Shown here: positions 35,279 to 43,599 of the stretch, piece after piece | How the letters are laid out: every line of letters begins with the position of its first letter | Numbering within the stretch: position 1 is the stretch's first letter | NCBI GenBank assembly: GCA_965232465.1 | Contig: OZ246977.1 | Span: 620,001 to 684,000 of the forward strand | Source: G965232465 sp965232465 | GTDB taxonomy: Bacteria; Pseudomonadota; Alphaproteobacteria; JAQWUY01 | DNA length: 64,000 nt | Reading direction: 5' to 3' | Position numbers and translations under genes: made by a program | Notes under the pieces: generated by a model | What the model was told of the DNA's origin: nothing | Databases searched by the model: none | Seen by the model: only the letters and a program-made list of their open reading frames with translations

Positions 35279-35839
35279 ATGAACGCAGTCTTAAGTGCTT
35301 TGCAAAATCGTGTCTCCAATCCCATGCGGACGCTTATAAAACAAACCCCGACCCCCGCCCAGTGGCAAGAAATATTCAAAGCGGTGGCATCCGCCCCTGA
35401 TTATGGCAGTCTGTTGCCATACAAGTTTTATGTGTTACAAGGGGAAAGAATGAATGCACATATTGTCCAATTAAAGGAAAAACGCATGTATACATACCCC
35501 GATTATGCGGAACAAATCGAAATGAAAATGGGGATTATGCAAAAAAATATTGGGGCTTTTGTATGCGTAACCCATACCCATAATGACAAAGCCCAACAAT
35601 CGGAACATGATCAATTATGTGCCACTATTTGTGCATCTTCGCATTTTTATTTGGCATTAAATGCCCTTAATTTTGGGGCAGTGTGGATTACCCCCGCTGA
35701 TGAAGATAGGCAGCACCTAGCCAAGGATTTAAACTTTGCGGAAAACGCATTTATTACCGGTATATTTATGATTGGGGGAATTGCTTCGAAACCGAAAAAA
35801 GATCGCCCCCATCCCGAACAGTTTGTACAGTTTGTATAA
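35279..35839 (+). CDS. Nitroreductase-family flavoprotein (YdjA-like)
   Basis: Probable FMN-dependent NAD(P)H oxidoreductase of small substrates. The compact 186-residue form has ASAPDYGSLLPYKFYVLQG near the start, where family members bind FMN, and NALNFGAVWITP in the second half. The end GIASKPKKDRPHPEQFVQFV is also family-like. ATG 35279 has AAAGG eight bases upstream; an earlier in-frame start lacks one. Natural substrate unknown. Confidence 0.85.
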   Translation: MNAVLSALQNRVSNPMRTLIKQTPTPAQWQEIFKAVASAPDYGSLLPYKFYVLQGERMNAHIVQLKEKRMYTYPDYAEQIEMKMGIMQKNIGAFVCVTHTHNDKAQQSEHDQLCATICASSHFYLALNALNFGAVWITPADEDRQHLAKDLNFAENAFITGIFMIGGIASKPKKDRPHPEQFVQFV

Positions 35840-35847
35840 ATAAAAAA

Positions 35848-35886
35848 TCCCACCGAAGGGCAGGATTTCAAAGGGCAGGATTTTTA
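35848..35886 (+). terminator. Weak terminator after the nitroreductase gene
   Basis: AAAATCC pairs with either of two GGATTT copies within repeated AGGGCAGGATTT, followed by TTTACTTTTGTTTTTT. Stem is short, so confidence is modest. Confidence 0.45.
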
Positions 35887-36001
35887 CTTTTGTTTTTTGG
35901 GTGTATACAATACGCCTTGGATTTAGAGTAAGAGTATTTATTTTGTTTCATTTTTATTTTGCTATATTCTTATTTTGTTTTATTTTATTTATTTAATTTA
36001 T

Positions 36002-36121
36002 TTAATACTCTTCAAATATATAAAATAAAAATAAAATCATAACACCCACAATGATTATTGTTATAATCTCTTCGGTGGTAAATGTTTTAAAAATTTGTGA
36101 CATTGCAAATGAACCTCTCAT
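36002..36121 (-). CDS. Small membrane peptide of 39 residues
   Basis: Minus-strand frame reading MRGSFAMSQIFKTFTTEE followed by one hydrophobic helix (IITIIIVGVMILFLFYIF) and the tail EEY, then a stop. AAGGAG stands seven bases before the ATG, one of the best ribosome sites in the window, which argues for real translation. It begins 33 bases after the DUF3987 gene on the same strand and probably shares its message. One-span peptides beside phage-type genes include holin-like and regulatory peptides, but no function can be assigned. Confidence 0.6.
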   Translation of the reverse strand: MRGSFAMSQIFKTFTTEEIITIIIVGVMILFLFYIFEEY

Positions 36122-36154
36122 TTAAATTCTCCTTATATTAAAATTATATTAAAA

Positions 36155-37588
36155 TTAAATATCATCAAGCATCTCTGCTATCCTTTTACTTATGGTCTTT
36201 TTAGTATTCTTCTCCCGTTTCTTTTGTTCTTCTTTCGTCTGTTTTGTATATAACACCGTCTCTCTTGTTACCTTGCCCGTTATAGGATTAACAATAGGAT
36301 GGTCATTTAACTGTACAATTATACCATCATCTATTAGATTCTGTATTACCATAGATAATCTACCTTGTGTTAAACCTGTTTTTCTAAATATCGCAAAGAG
36401 TTCTTTTATGGTATAGGGGCGTAAAGTAGATGACATAAAGAGTCTTATTTCTTCTCTTGCCCTAGAATCTGGGGTTATACCAAAATCTGCTAGGGCGTTG
36501 GGCATACCTTCTTCTGTTAAAGTTAATAAAGCATCTGCTTGTTGTATATGGTGTGGGAGAATTTTTTTATTATATTTATTCGCCTCTATGCCTGCAAGTA
36601 TCAAAGCGACTTTTAAACTATGTGTAATCCGTCTGTCATTGTAACTAGAAAATCTAGCGTCGTTTTTTACAAATTCCATATCGGATTTTATGTAGTATTC
36701 TTTATAATACTCTTCCCCGTCTTTTGAAAAACTGAAATCGCCCTGCAATTTTGGTATATGCTTAATTGAGTCAAGAAACTCTTGCTTTAATTTTTCATCG
36801 GGCAATTTCGGTATCGGAATCTTTATGCCTGTTTTTGCACCATAGACGAAAATTATTCTGGATAAGAATCCTTGTCCTTCTACTGATGCAGGTAACATAG
36901 ACGGAATCATAGCAGGTTGTGTGGCTCCAAGTATAGATAATAAAGGTTTGTTTATAAATGCCACTTCGTTTTTGAGTCTATATTCATAATTATTTGAACC
37001 GTCCCACATCTCTGTTAAGAATACAGTTAGAGATGTAGAATTCTGCCCAAGAAAAGAAGGCAATTCTGATGCAGAGACTAACAAACAGTTCCTATCATCT
37101 GGGTGTGTTTTTTTAAAAAGAGTAACTAAATCATCATATTTTGGGTGGTCTTTTATGGAGTAGTCAGTTTTTTTAGGGGATTCTATTAAATCCATAGGAG
37201 TTTTTGCTAATGTATCAAAAATTTCTTCATCATATAAATCAGAATCTTTTAATTCGTCTTGTGCCACTGCTCTGCCCACATCGTCCAATAGATTCATACC
37301 CGATATCACACCCTGTCTCTGTCCTGCTGTATCCTTCGGGGCGAAGTGTATATCTAATCCTGCTTCTTTGACATAACGATTCGCCATTGATAAACATGTA
37401 GATTTTTTAGTACTGGGACCGCCCGTTAATATTACATAGAGATTGGGGAAATATGGTTGGAGATTTCCTATCTGTAAATAGTTCCGTCGCCCCATTGCAG
37501 AGCCTATCACAGTCAAGAATGACCAGAGATGGAATAATTCTGGGGCTTCCGATTCTTTAACTAATTGGGAGTATAGTTGCAAAGACAT
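36155..37588 (-). CDS. Phage-type DUF3987-like ATPase
   Basis: A 477-residue protein resembling the DUF3987/primase-helicase accessory proteins of phages and plasmids. A P-loop GGPSTKKST lies near residue 56. A Walker B-like LLVSASELPSFLG is near 170, and a GATQPAMIPSML segment near 220 is typical of the group. A winged-helix-like C-terminal part follows (TIKELFAIFRKTGLTQGRLS). The coding DNA is more AT-rich than the neighbouring housekeeping genes, suggesting acquisition from a phage or plasmid. No integrase or structural gene lies nearby. AGGAAA precedes the ATG. Confidence 0.65.
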   Translation of the reverse strand: MSLQLYSQLVKESEAPELFHLWSFLTVIGSAMGRRNYLQIGNLQPYFPNLYVILTGGPSTKKSTCLSMANRYVKEAGLDIHFAPKDTAGQRQGVISGMNLLDDVGRAVAQDELKDSDLYDEEIFDTLAKTPMDLIESPKKTDYSIKDHPKYDDLVTLFKKTHPDDRNCLLVSASELPSFLGQNSTSLTVFLTEMWDGSNNYEYRLKNEVAFINKPLLSILGATQPAMIPSMLPASVEGQGFLSRIIFVYGAKTGIKIPIPKLPDEKLKQEFLDSIKHIPKLQGDFSFSKDGEEYYKEYYIKSDMEFVKNDARFSSYNDRRITHSLKVALILAGIEANKYNKKILPHHIQQADALLTLTEEGMPNALADFGITPDSRAREEIRLFMSSTLRPYTIKELFAIFRKTGLTQGRLSMVIQNLIDDGIIVQLNDHPIVNPITGKVTRETVLYTKQTKEEQKKREKNTKKTISKRIAEMLDDI

Positions 37589-37626
37589 AGAGATTTCCTA
37601 ATGTTTTTATAAGATTTAAACTTCTT

Positions 37627-37845
37627 TTACATGCTTAGTCCACCAAACCTTTTGTTAAAACGGTCGAGCTGCCCGCCTTCCACAAGGCGTTGTGGTCCCC
37701 CTGTCCAAGCGGGATGGGAAACGGAATCTACATCTAATTTCATTACATCGCCTTCTTTGCCCCAAGTGGATCGAGTTTGGTATTCGGTTCCATCGGTCAT
37801 AACAATCGTGATGGTGTGGTAATCTGGGTGAATATCTTTTTTCAT
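37627..37845 (-). CDS. rpmE: 50S ribosomal protein L31
   Basis: Large-subunit ribosomal protein of 72 residues: MKKDIHPDYHTITIVMTDGT, then DVDSVSHPAWTGG and the end RFNKRFGGL. It lacks the paired cysteines of the zinc-binding form, as usual in alphaproteobacteria. AGGACAAC precedes the ATG. The phage-like DUF3987 gene starts 38 bases downstream on the same strand, so it may ride on rpmE transcription. Confidence 0.97.
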   Translation of the reverse strand: MKKDIHPDYHTITIVMTDGTEYQTRSTWGKEGDVMKLDVDSVSHPAWTGGPQRLVEGGQLDRFNKRFGGLSM

Positions 37846-38035
37846 AATGTTGTCCTTTCGTGTGGTATATGTAAATGGTATATAATTGTGTATATATACC
37901 CAATTTTGTAAACTGTTCCCTGTATGTATACAATTTTACAAGAAAACACAAGTATTTTATTGCACAAAATATAAAAAACCTTACAATAGGGCGGATTGAT
38001 ACTGTTAAGCACCCTTTAATTTTGGCACAAAACTC

Positions 38036-39151
38036 ATGACCCAGTCCGTCGATTCCCAGTCCGTCGATTCCCAGCCCGTCGATTCTTTGTACGCAACTGC
38101 CGATATTTTCCATTGTGATGGGGATTTGGATATGGCTTTGTCGTATTATCAGCAAATATTAAAATCAGATCCTAATCATTATGATGCGTTGCGGTGGGGG
38201 GCGGATATATACTTGGAAAAATCTGATTGGCAATTGGCAATTCAGATGTTTGAAACCGCATATAAAGTGCGTGATACAGATGCGGAGATGTTGAACGATT
38301 TTGCCTTGTGTTATTATGAAAATGAACAGTATGCACAGGCCGTGATGTATTATAAACATGCCTTACACCATGCCCCAGAATTGGGGGTTGCCCATCGAAA
38401 TTTGGGGATTGCATTGTATGAATTGCACCGCTTAAATAAACCGCTTGCCATCCAATATGCCCAATGGTGGCGACAACGCTTTCCCGATAATCCACAGGCA
38501 CAGGTTATGGGGGCGGCTGTGCTGGGTGAAAATGTTGCCTTACAAAATCCCGATTATGTGCAAGGGGTGTTTGATGATTTTGCCGAAGATTTTGAACAAA
38601 AATTACAAGATTTAAATTACCAAGCCCCGACATACATGTATCAATGTATGGCGGATGCGGTGTTAAATCCCCCTGTACATCACACCTTAGATGTGGGGTG
38701 TGGCACGGGGTTAGTGGGTGACAAAATCCGCCCCTTAACAAGGATCCTTACGGGCATAGACTTATCCGAAGAAATGTTAAAAATTGCCCATGATCGTGCA
38801 ATTTATGACCATTTGCATCCTTCTGATGTAATGGTGTTCTTGGCTAATCAATCGGTCATATACGATGTGATAGTAGCGGGGGATGTGTTGTGCTATTTTG
38901 GCGATTTACAAACTGTTGTTGCACACTTTTATAAAGCTTTAACCCCCTCCGGTGTTTTAATTTTTACGGTTGAATACGACCCCAAGCACGCCTTTTTTCT
39001 TACCCCATCCGGGCGGTATAGCCACGACCAACAGCAAACAGAAAATATTTTGTACGCCAATGGTTTTAAAACCGTACATACCCAACATAAAGTACTGCGT
39101 ACAGAACATGGCAACGATGTGCAAGGCTTGGTTATTACAGCATACAAATAA
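38036..39151 (+). CDS. TPR-containing SAM-dependent methyltransferase
   Basis: Residues 1-17 are a low-complexity SVDSQ repeat. About 18-130 hold three TPR-like helical pairs (DGDLDMALSYYQQILKSDPN, then ALCYYENEQYAQAVMYYKHA). A class I methyltransferase domain follows from about 215, with the SAM loop TLDVGCGTGLVG and the acidic end of beta-2 in LTGIDLSEEML. The substrate is unknown; this TPR-methyltransferase layout occurs in alphaproteobacteria. The first ATG is used; the repeat follows it directly. Confidence 0.8.
   Translation: MTQSVDSQSVDSQPVDSLYATADIFHCDGDLDMALSYYQQILKSDPNHYDALRWGADIYLEKSDWQLAIQMFETAYKVRDTDAEMLNDFALCYYENEQYAQAVMYYKHALHHAPELGVAHRNLGIALYELHRLNKPLAIQYAQWWRQRFPDNPQAQVMGAAVLGENVALQNPDYVQGVFDDFAEDFEQKLQDLNYQAPTYMYQCMADAVLNPPVHHTLDVGCGTGLVGDKIRPLTRILTGIDLSEEMLKIAHDRAIYDHLHPSDVMVFLANQSVIYDVIVAGDVLCYFGDLQTVVAHFYKALTPSGVLIFTVEYDPKHAFFLTPSGRYSHDQQQTENILYANGFKTVHTQHKVLRTEHGNDVQGLVITAYK
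38042..38086. repeat. 15-bp in-frame tandem repeat at the start of the methyltransferase gene
   Basis: CAGTCCGTCGATTCC occurs twice exactly (38042-38056, 38057-38071) and a third time with two changes (38072-38086), encoding repeated QSVDS. Copy-number change would alter only the N-terminal length. Confidence 0.9.
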
Positions 39152-39243
39152 AAGTATCCTACTATCCCTTGTATTTTTATGATATACTGGGTATCATATA
39201 TAACCTAGTCATAATATAACTTAAATGTAATGGGGGAAATGAT

Positions 39244-39858
39244 ATGTCAAACCGTGCTTTAATGGATGTATTTATTATTGATGACGATGCAGATTTTCGG
39301 CACATGGTAGCCACATTTTTACAGACAAAGAATATCACCTGTCGGGATTTTCCATGTCCTGTGCAAGCCATTGAAAGTTATGTTCCAACGCAAATTGGAT
39401 GTGTGTTGGTGGACATTAAAATGGCGCGTATGAACGGCATTCAGGTTACCAAAAAATTAAAAGCATTGGACCCATTGGTTCCCATCATTGCCGTAACAGG
39501 ATATGGTAATGTGGCCGATGCGGTGGCAACAATTAAAAGCGGTGCCATTGAATATATTGAAAAGCCATTTAACATCAATGTGTTATATGAAAAAATTATG
39601 GCGTGCTTGTCGGTGACCGAAGCTGTACGGAAGCAACGCCAGCAAGATTCAAAAATGCGTATCAATTTTGAATTATTAACCTTTCGGGAACGACAAATTT
39701 TAACCCTGTTATCGGTTGGGATGAGCAACAAGGAAATTGGCTTGTCCCTGGATATATCCTATCGTACGGTGGAGGTCCATCGGGCAAAAGTTATGGAAAA
39801 ATTGGGGGCACACAGCATTGCCGATTTGGTACGCATAACCCATTATTTGGGGCGATAA
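39244..39858 (+). CDS. FixJ/NarL-family response regulator
   Basis: DNA-binding response regulator of 204 residues. The receiver domain shows FIIDDDADFRHM (acidic pocket), the phospho-acceptor Asp in VLVDIKMARMNG (about residue 59), the switch Thr in AVTGYG and the Lys in IEKPF. The C-terminal LuxR helix-turn-helix is LTFRERQILTLLSVGMSNKE, then TVEVHRAKVMEKLG. It is followed 30 bases later by a histidine kinase gene, so the two form a probable two-component pair. Target genes unknown. Confidence 0.92.
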   Translation: MSNRALMDVFIIDDDADFRHMVATFLQTKNITCRDFPCPVQAIESYVPTQIGCVLVDIKMARMNGIQVTKKLKALDPLVPIIAVTGYGNVADAVATIKSGAIEYIEKPFNINVLYEKIMACLSVTEAVRKQRQQDSKMRINFELLTFRERQILTLLSVGMSNKEIGLSLDISYRTVEVHRAKVMEKLGAHSIADLVRITHYLGR

Positions 39859-39888
39859 TACACAAGGGAAACAATCAAGGAAGACAAT

Positions 39889-41292
39889 ATGTATATTTCG
39901 ACCCAATATTATGGCGATTTGCACCCGATTACAGGGTTTTTTAAAAATCGTGAAATGGAACAGCTATATAAACGATATTTGGCATCATATCACCGTAAAT
40001 ATTTGGTGTGGTGCTTTGTTATATTGGCGGTGTTAAACACCTTAATGTTTGTGGTTGATATGCGTAATATTTCACTGGTACAAGGGTGGGGATTGTTTGC
40101 CTTGCGTGGACTTGCATATGTTGTATTGGGCGGTGTGATGCGGTTGTTGCTAAAAGGGGGATTTAGCCGTTTGTATTGTCGGGTTATATTTGTGGTTGCC
40201 ATTTTAATGGCGGTGATTGCCTTGTATCGATATGATATTTTGTATCATATGCAACACCAAGGCTTTGATTTTGAATTTCAAATATCGGCTTTAATATTAT
40301 TATATATTTTATGTGCCAGTATGATTATTTTACCGATTATGGCACAATATGTTATTGTCAGTTTAACCGCAATTGCATTGATTGTGCACACAATCGTGTA
40401 CGAACCAGACGGCTTTATTGTCCATAAAACATCATGGGCCGTATATGGTATGAGCACAATTGCCATTGTTGCCCTTGCCATATGGATTCGACGGCACAGC
40501 CGGTATCAATTTTATCATTTTCACTTGAAGCCCAAAGTATATGAACGGGCAACGGAAAAAAATACAATTTTATCCAGGATAAAAAATGCGTTTATGGCAA
40601 ATGCTACTGCACAGGTGCTGGCACATGAATTAAAAACCCCATTGGCAACGGCTTATGGATATGCCCAAATGAATAATGATACGCCGATTCAAAAAGCGTT
40701 GGAAAAAATGACACATATTATTCAAAACATAGATTATTTGGGCAAGGGAAAAATAAAAAAATTGCCATTTTCCATAAAAAAAGCCTTGCAGGGTACATCG
40801 GATTTATGGTTACGGGTGGCGGAAGACACCCATGGTAAAGTGCGTATTGTGGATAACACCGATTCAGACACAGTCTGTGCGGATCAGGTGTTATTACAAG
40901 GGGCAATTGCCAATGTAGTCAGAAATGGCTTACAAGCCCGCCCCCATGGTACGGTTACGGTGACCTTAACAAACACCGACACACATATGCACATCCGCAT
41001 CAGCAATAACACCCCCCGCCCCCCATATTTGAACGACAATGTGTTTATGCCCATGTGGGACCAAGATATGTGGCACCAAGACATGTGGGACCGAGATATG
41101 GGACAAAATGATATATGGACATATGATGGTCCCCCCCATCAAAAACCCCATAAAAAATCCGAATCTGTGGGAATCGGGTTGGCATTTGTATACGAAACCA
41201 TCACCCATATGAATGGCAAGGTATATATCGATTATGAAACTGTCGATACCACAGATTTTGTTTTAGAAATCCCACGACATAGCCCCTCATGA
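39889..41292 (+). CDS. Membrane sensor histidine kinase with a repeat insertion
   Basis: Partner of the preceding response regulator. Five to six membrane helices occupy about residues 38-205. The H-box follows (AHELKTPLATAYGYAQ, about 247), then an ATP-binding domain with N-box VVRNGLQARPHGTV and a late G-box VGIGLAFVYETITHMNG. Between N- and G-boxes there is an unusual Met/Trp/Asp repeat (MWDQD-MWHQD-MWDRD), which replaces the expected G1 region; DxGxG is not seen. Catalysis might therefore be altered. AAGGAAG precedes the ATG. 467 residues. Confidence 0.85.
   Translation: MYISTQYYGDLHPITGFFKNREMEQLYKRYLASYHRKYLVWCFVILAVLNTLMFVVDMRNISLVQGWGLFALRGLAYVVLGGVMRLLLKGGFSRLYCRVIFVVAILMAVIALYRYDILYHMQHQGFDFEFQISALILLYILCASMIILPIMAQYVIVSLTAIALIVHTIVYEPDGFIVHKTSWAVYGMSTIAIVALAIWIRRHSRYQFYHFHLKPKVYERATEKNTILSRIKNAFMANATAQVLAHELKTPLATAYGYAQMNNDTPIQKALEKMTHIIQNIDYLGKGKIKKLPFSIKKALQGTSDLWLRVAEDTHGKVRIVDNTDSDTVCADQVLLQGAIANVVRNGLQARPHGTVTVTLTNTDTHMHIRISNNTPRPPYLNDNVFMPMWDQDMWHQDMWDRDMGQNDIWTYDGPPHQKPHKKSESVGIGLAFVYETITHMNGKVYIDYETVDTTDFVLEIPRHSPS
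41053..41112. repeat. 15-bp tandem repeat inside the histidine kinase gene
   Basis: ATGTGGGACCAAGAT and two close copies (41053-41067, 41068-41082, 41083-41097), then a degenerate fourth to 41112. All are in frame and lie within the ATP-binding domain. Confidence 0.88.
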
Positions 41293-41442
41293 TAATAAAC
41301 AGTCGATGAGGCTGTTACATATTTGTTGGTAAAAGTCGTCTATTTTGATATTAAAAGTGATACGCATTTTATGGTTGATTTTTTCATATGATTTTTATAT
41401 GTTATCGTACATCGTGTAGTTTAAGAATGAAGAGATTGTATA

Positions 41443-42918
41443 ATGGTTATTGATATTTTAAATAAAGGCTGGGAAAATCCTATAACTTTTCTTTTTATGA
41501 TGGTTATAGGTGTTGTGTTTGTTGTGGGGTTCGTGCCATATTTTCGTAAGCTTATTAATGCGGGGACTTTAACCAGTATTGGAATATTGGGCACTTTTGT
41601 CGGTATTAGCTTGGCTTTAATGGATTTTGACCCTTCTGTGGACAAGGCACAAGAGAGTGTTAAACACATGATTGAAGATATGCAAACTGCATTTATTTCC
41701 AGCTTGGTGGGGATATTTGCTGGGGTTGTATATGGTGTTTTGAATAAAGCATTTTATGGCGGGGTGTTTAAGCGCACATTAAAACCTGAAGATACTACTT
41801 TACATACACTCAATACCACCTTAAAGGATATGCAGCAATCCCTTGATAACCATTTATCACAAATGAAACAATCCATGGATGCGGTTAAAGATGCCATTAG
41901 TGGCGATGGGGATGGCAGTATTCATACGCAAATGGCTAAACTCCGCGTGACAAATCAAGATGGGTTTAAAGATTTAAACACATCATTTACAGAATTCGCA
42001 GAAAAAGTATCCGAATTGGGCACCAAAGCCATAATCCAAGCCCTCGAACAAGTTATTCGTGATTTTAATGATAATTTAACGGAACAATTTGGGGAAAATT
42101 TTAAACAGTTAAATATGGCGGTGGAAAAACTGGTCGATTGGCAACAACAATACCGTGAACATGTGGAAACCTTAACAGAAAAATTTGAAACCGCACAACA
42201 GGGGATAACCACCACCACAGAACAGCTGACCCACATAGCAAATGAGGCGGAAAAAATTCCCCCAACCATGGACAGTTTATCGACTTTAATACAGGGGGCA
42301 AACCAAAAAATCGATGAATTGGAACAGCGATTATCCGCATTTGCCCATATGAAACAACAGGCAACGGACGCCTTTCCCATAATTCAAAATACTTTGGACA
42401 CCATGACCACAGGCTTAAAAACAACTATCGAAAATATATCAGATGATTTACAACAAACGGTAAAAAATGTATCTGCTGGCTTTGCCGAAACACAAGATAA
42501 ATTTACAGAAACTAATGAACAGTTTACCCAATCGTTGCATAAAAAAGCAGATATAGTCATCGCCAATTTAAATACCACTGCCGATTCCATCAATACAAAT
42601 GCGGATAATATGACACGGACTATATCGAAACATGCACAACAGACGGTCGATTCTGTGAAAACCCATACAGATGAATTAATCAGTCAATCGGAAAAAGTGA
42701 TAAAAGATACAGAGGGTCAAATTAACGATGCGCTCAACCGTTGCGTACAAGGGTTGGAAAAAACCACTATCGAAAGTTTGTCGACTCTCGATAAAAATAC
42801 ACAAACATTGGTAAAACAGCAAATTGACATTATGGGCAGCCGTTTAACCGCTGTCGTCGAAGAGTTTATCAACCAATATCGAAGGGCACAAGATACCGAT
42901 CGGATGTTTGAGGAATAG
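41443..42918 (+). CDS. zorA: ZorA-like MotA/ExbB-family motor protein with long helical tail
   Basis: Inner-membrane ion-driven motor subunit of a Zorya-type anti-phage system (inferred). Residues 1-110 hold three hydrophobic helices: FLFMMVIGVVFVVGFVPYF, GILGTFVGISLALMDF and FISSLVGIFAGVVYGVLN. The second and third match the MotA/TolQ/ExbB core. From about 115 to 491 the protein is nearly all predicted helix and heptad-like (IEDMQ, TTEQLTHIANEAEKI, VKTHTDELISQSEKVIKD), the long cytoplasmic tail that sets ZorA apart from MotA and ExbB. The stop is 3 bases from the next start. No flagellar or Tol gene is near. Confidence 0.85.
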   Translation: MVIDILNKGWENPITFLFMMVIGVVFVVGFVPYFRKLINAGTLTSIGILGTFVGISLALMDFDPSVDKAQESVKHMIEDMQTAFISSLVGIFAGVVYGVLNKAFYGGVFKRTLKPEDTTLHTLNTTLKDMQQSLDNHLSQMKQSMDAVKDAISGDGDGSIHTQMAKLRVTNQDGFKDLNTSFTEFAEKVSELGTKAIIQALEQVIRDFNDNLTEQFGENFKQLNMAVEKLVDWQQQYREHVETLTEKFETAQQGITTTTEQLTHIANEAEKIPPTMDSLSTLIQGANQKIDELEQRLSAFAHMKQQATDAFPIIQNTLDTMTTGLKTTIENISDDLQQTVKNVSAGFAETQDKFTETNEQFTQSLHKKADIVIANLNTTADSINTNADNMTRTISKHAQQTVDSVKTHTDELISQSEKVIKDTEGQINDALNRCVQGLEKTTIESLSTLDKNTQTLVKQQIDIMGSRLTAVVEEFINQYRRAQDTDRMFEE

Positions 42919-42921
42919 TAT

Positions 42922-43599
42922 ATGCAAAACCAAGGCGAAACCGATTGGCTCCCCATATCCGATTTAATGTCGGGTTTAATGATGATATTTATGTTAATCG
43001 TCATTTTATTGTCATACGAAAAAGCCAAACAAAAAGAAAATTATGCGGAACAGTGTGATAAAATATATAATGCCCTGTACGATGCGTTTGAACAATATAT
43101 CGATGAGGGTAATGTGGATGTATTGCGTGATTTAACCATTCGCTTTAATACGAACAAAAATAGACTAGGTATTCCCATTGTATTATTTAACAAAGCAGAA
43201 TCCAACTTAACACCAGATTTTAAAAAGATGTTATTGCAATTTTACCCTATATATATTCAGGTATTAAGACAAAATGAAAAGGATATTCAATCGTTACGCA
43301 TCGAAGGGCATACTTCTAGTGTATGGGGGGAGGGATATACAAAACAACAGGCATATTTTAAAAATATGAAATTATCACAAGACCGGGCAAGGGAAATTTT
43401 AAAATTTGTTTTAACTGATACATCTATCAATAAAGACGATCGTGCATGGGCAACGCAACTTACCACCGCCAATGGGTTATCGTCCAATAAATTAATGTAC
43501 ACAGATGATGGCACCGAAGATGCCGACCGTTCCAGACGGGTCGAATTCAAAGCCATTGCAACATCTTGCCAGAGGGCGGGGGTAAATGACGATGCGTGA
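42922..43599 (+). CDS. zorB: ZorB-like OmpA/MotB-family peptidoglycan-binding partner
   Basis: Partner of ZorA. One N-terminal membrane helix (PISDLMSGLMMIFMLIVILL) carries an Asp (about residue 13) at the place of the MotB/ZorB ion-binding Asp. The periplasmic OmpA-like domain follows with LRIEGHTSSVWGEG and DADRSRRVEFKAIA, the peptidoglycan-binding residues. 225 residues. The gene starts 3 bases after zorA and overlaps the nuclease gene by 14 bases, indicating coupled expression of all three. Confidence 0.87.
   Translation: MQNQGETDWLPISDLMSGLMMIFMLIVILLSYEKAKQKENYAEQCDKIYNALYDAFEQYIDEGNVDVLRDLTIRFNTNKNRLGIPIVLFNKAESNLTPDFKKMLLQFYPIYIQVLRQNEKDIQSLRIEGHTSSVWGEGYTKQQAYFKNMKLSQDRAREILKFVLTDTSINKDDRAWATQLTTANGLSSNKLMYTDDGTEDADRSRRVEFKAIATSCQRAGVNDDA

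Noticed and set aside
35840..37590. A prophage around the DUF3987 gene
   Set aside because: No integrase, terminase, capsid or attachment repeats are seen; only two small-scale phage-like genes are present.
41443..43599. The two membrane genes as flagellar MotA/MotB or TolQ/ExbB components
   Set aside because: No flagellar, Tol or TonB genes are nearby, the first protein has a very long helical tail, and an overlapping HNH nuclease gene follows, which fits Zorya better.
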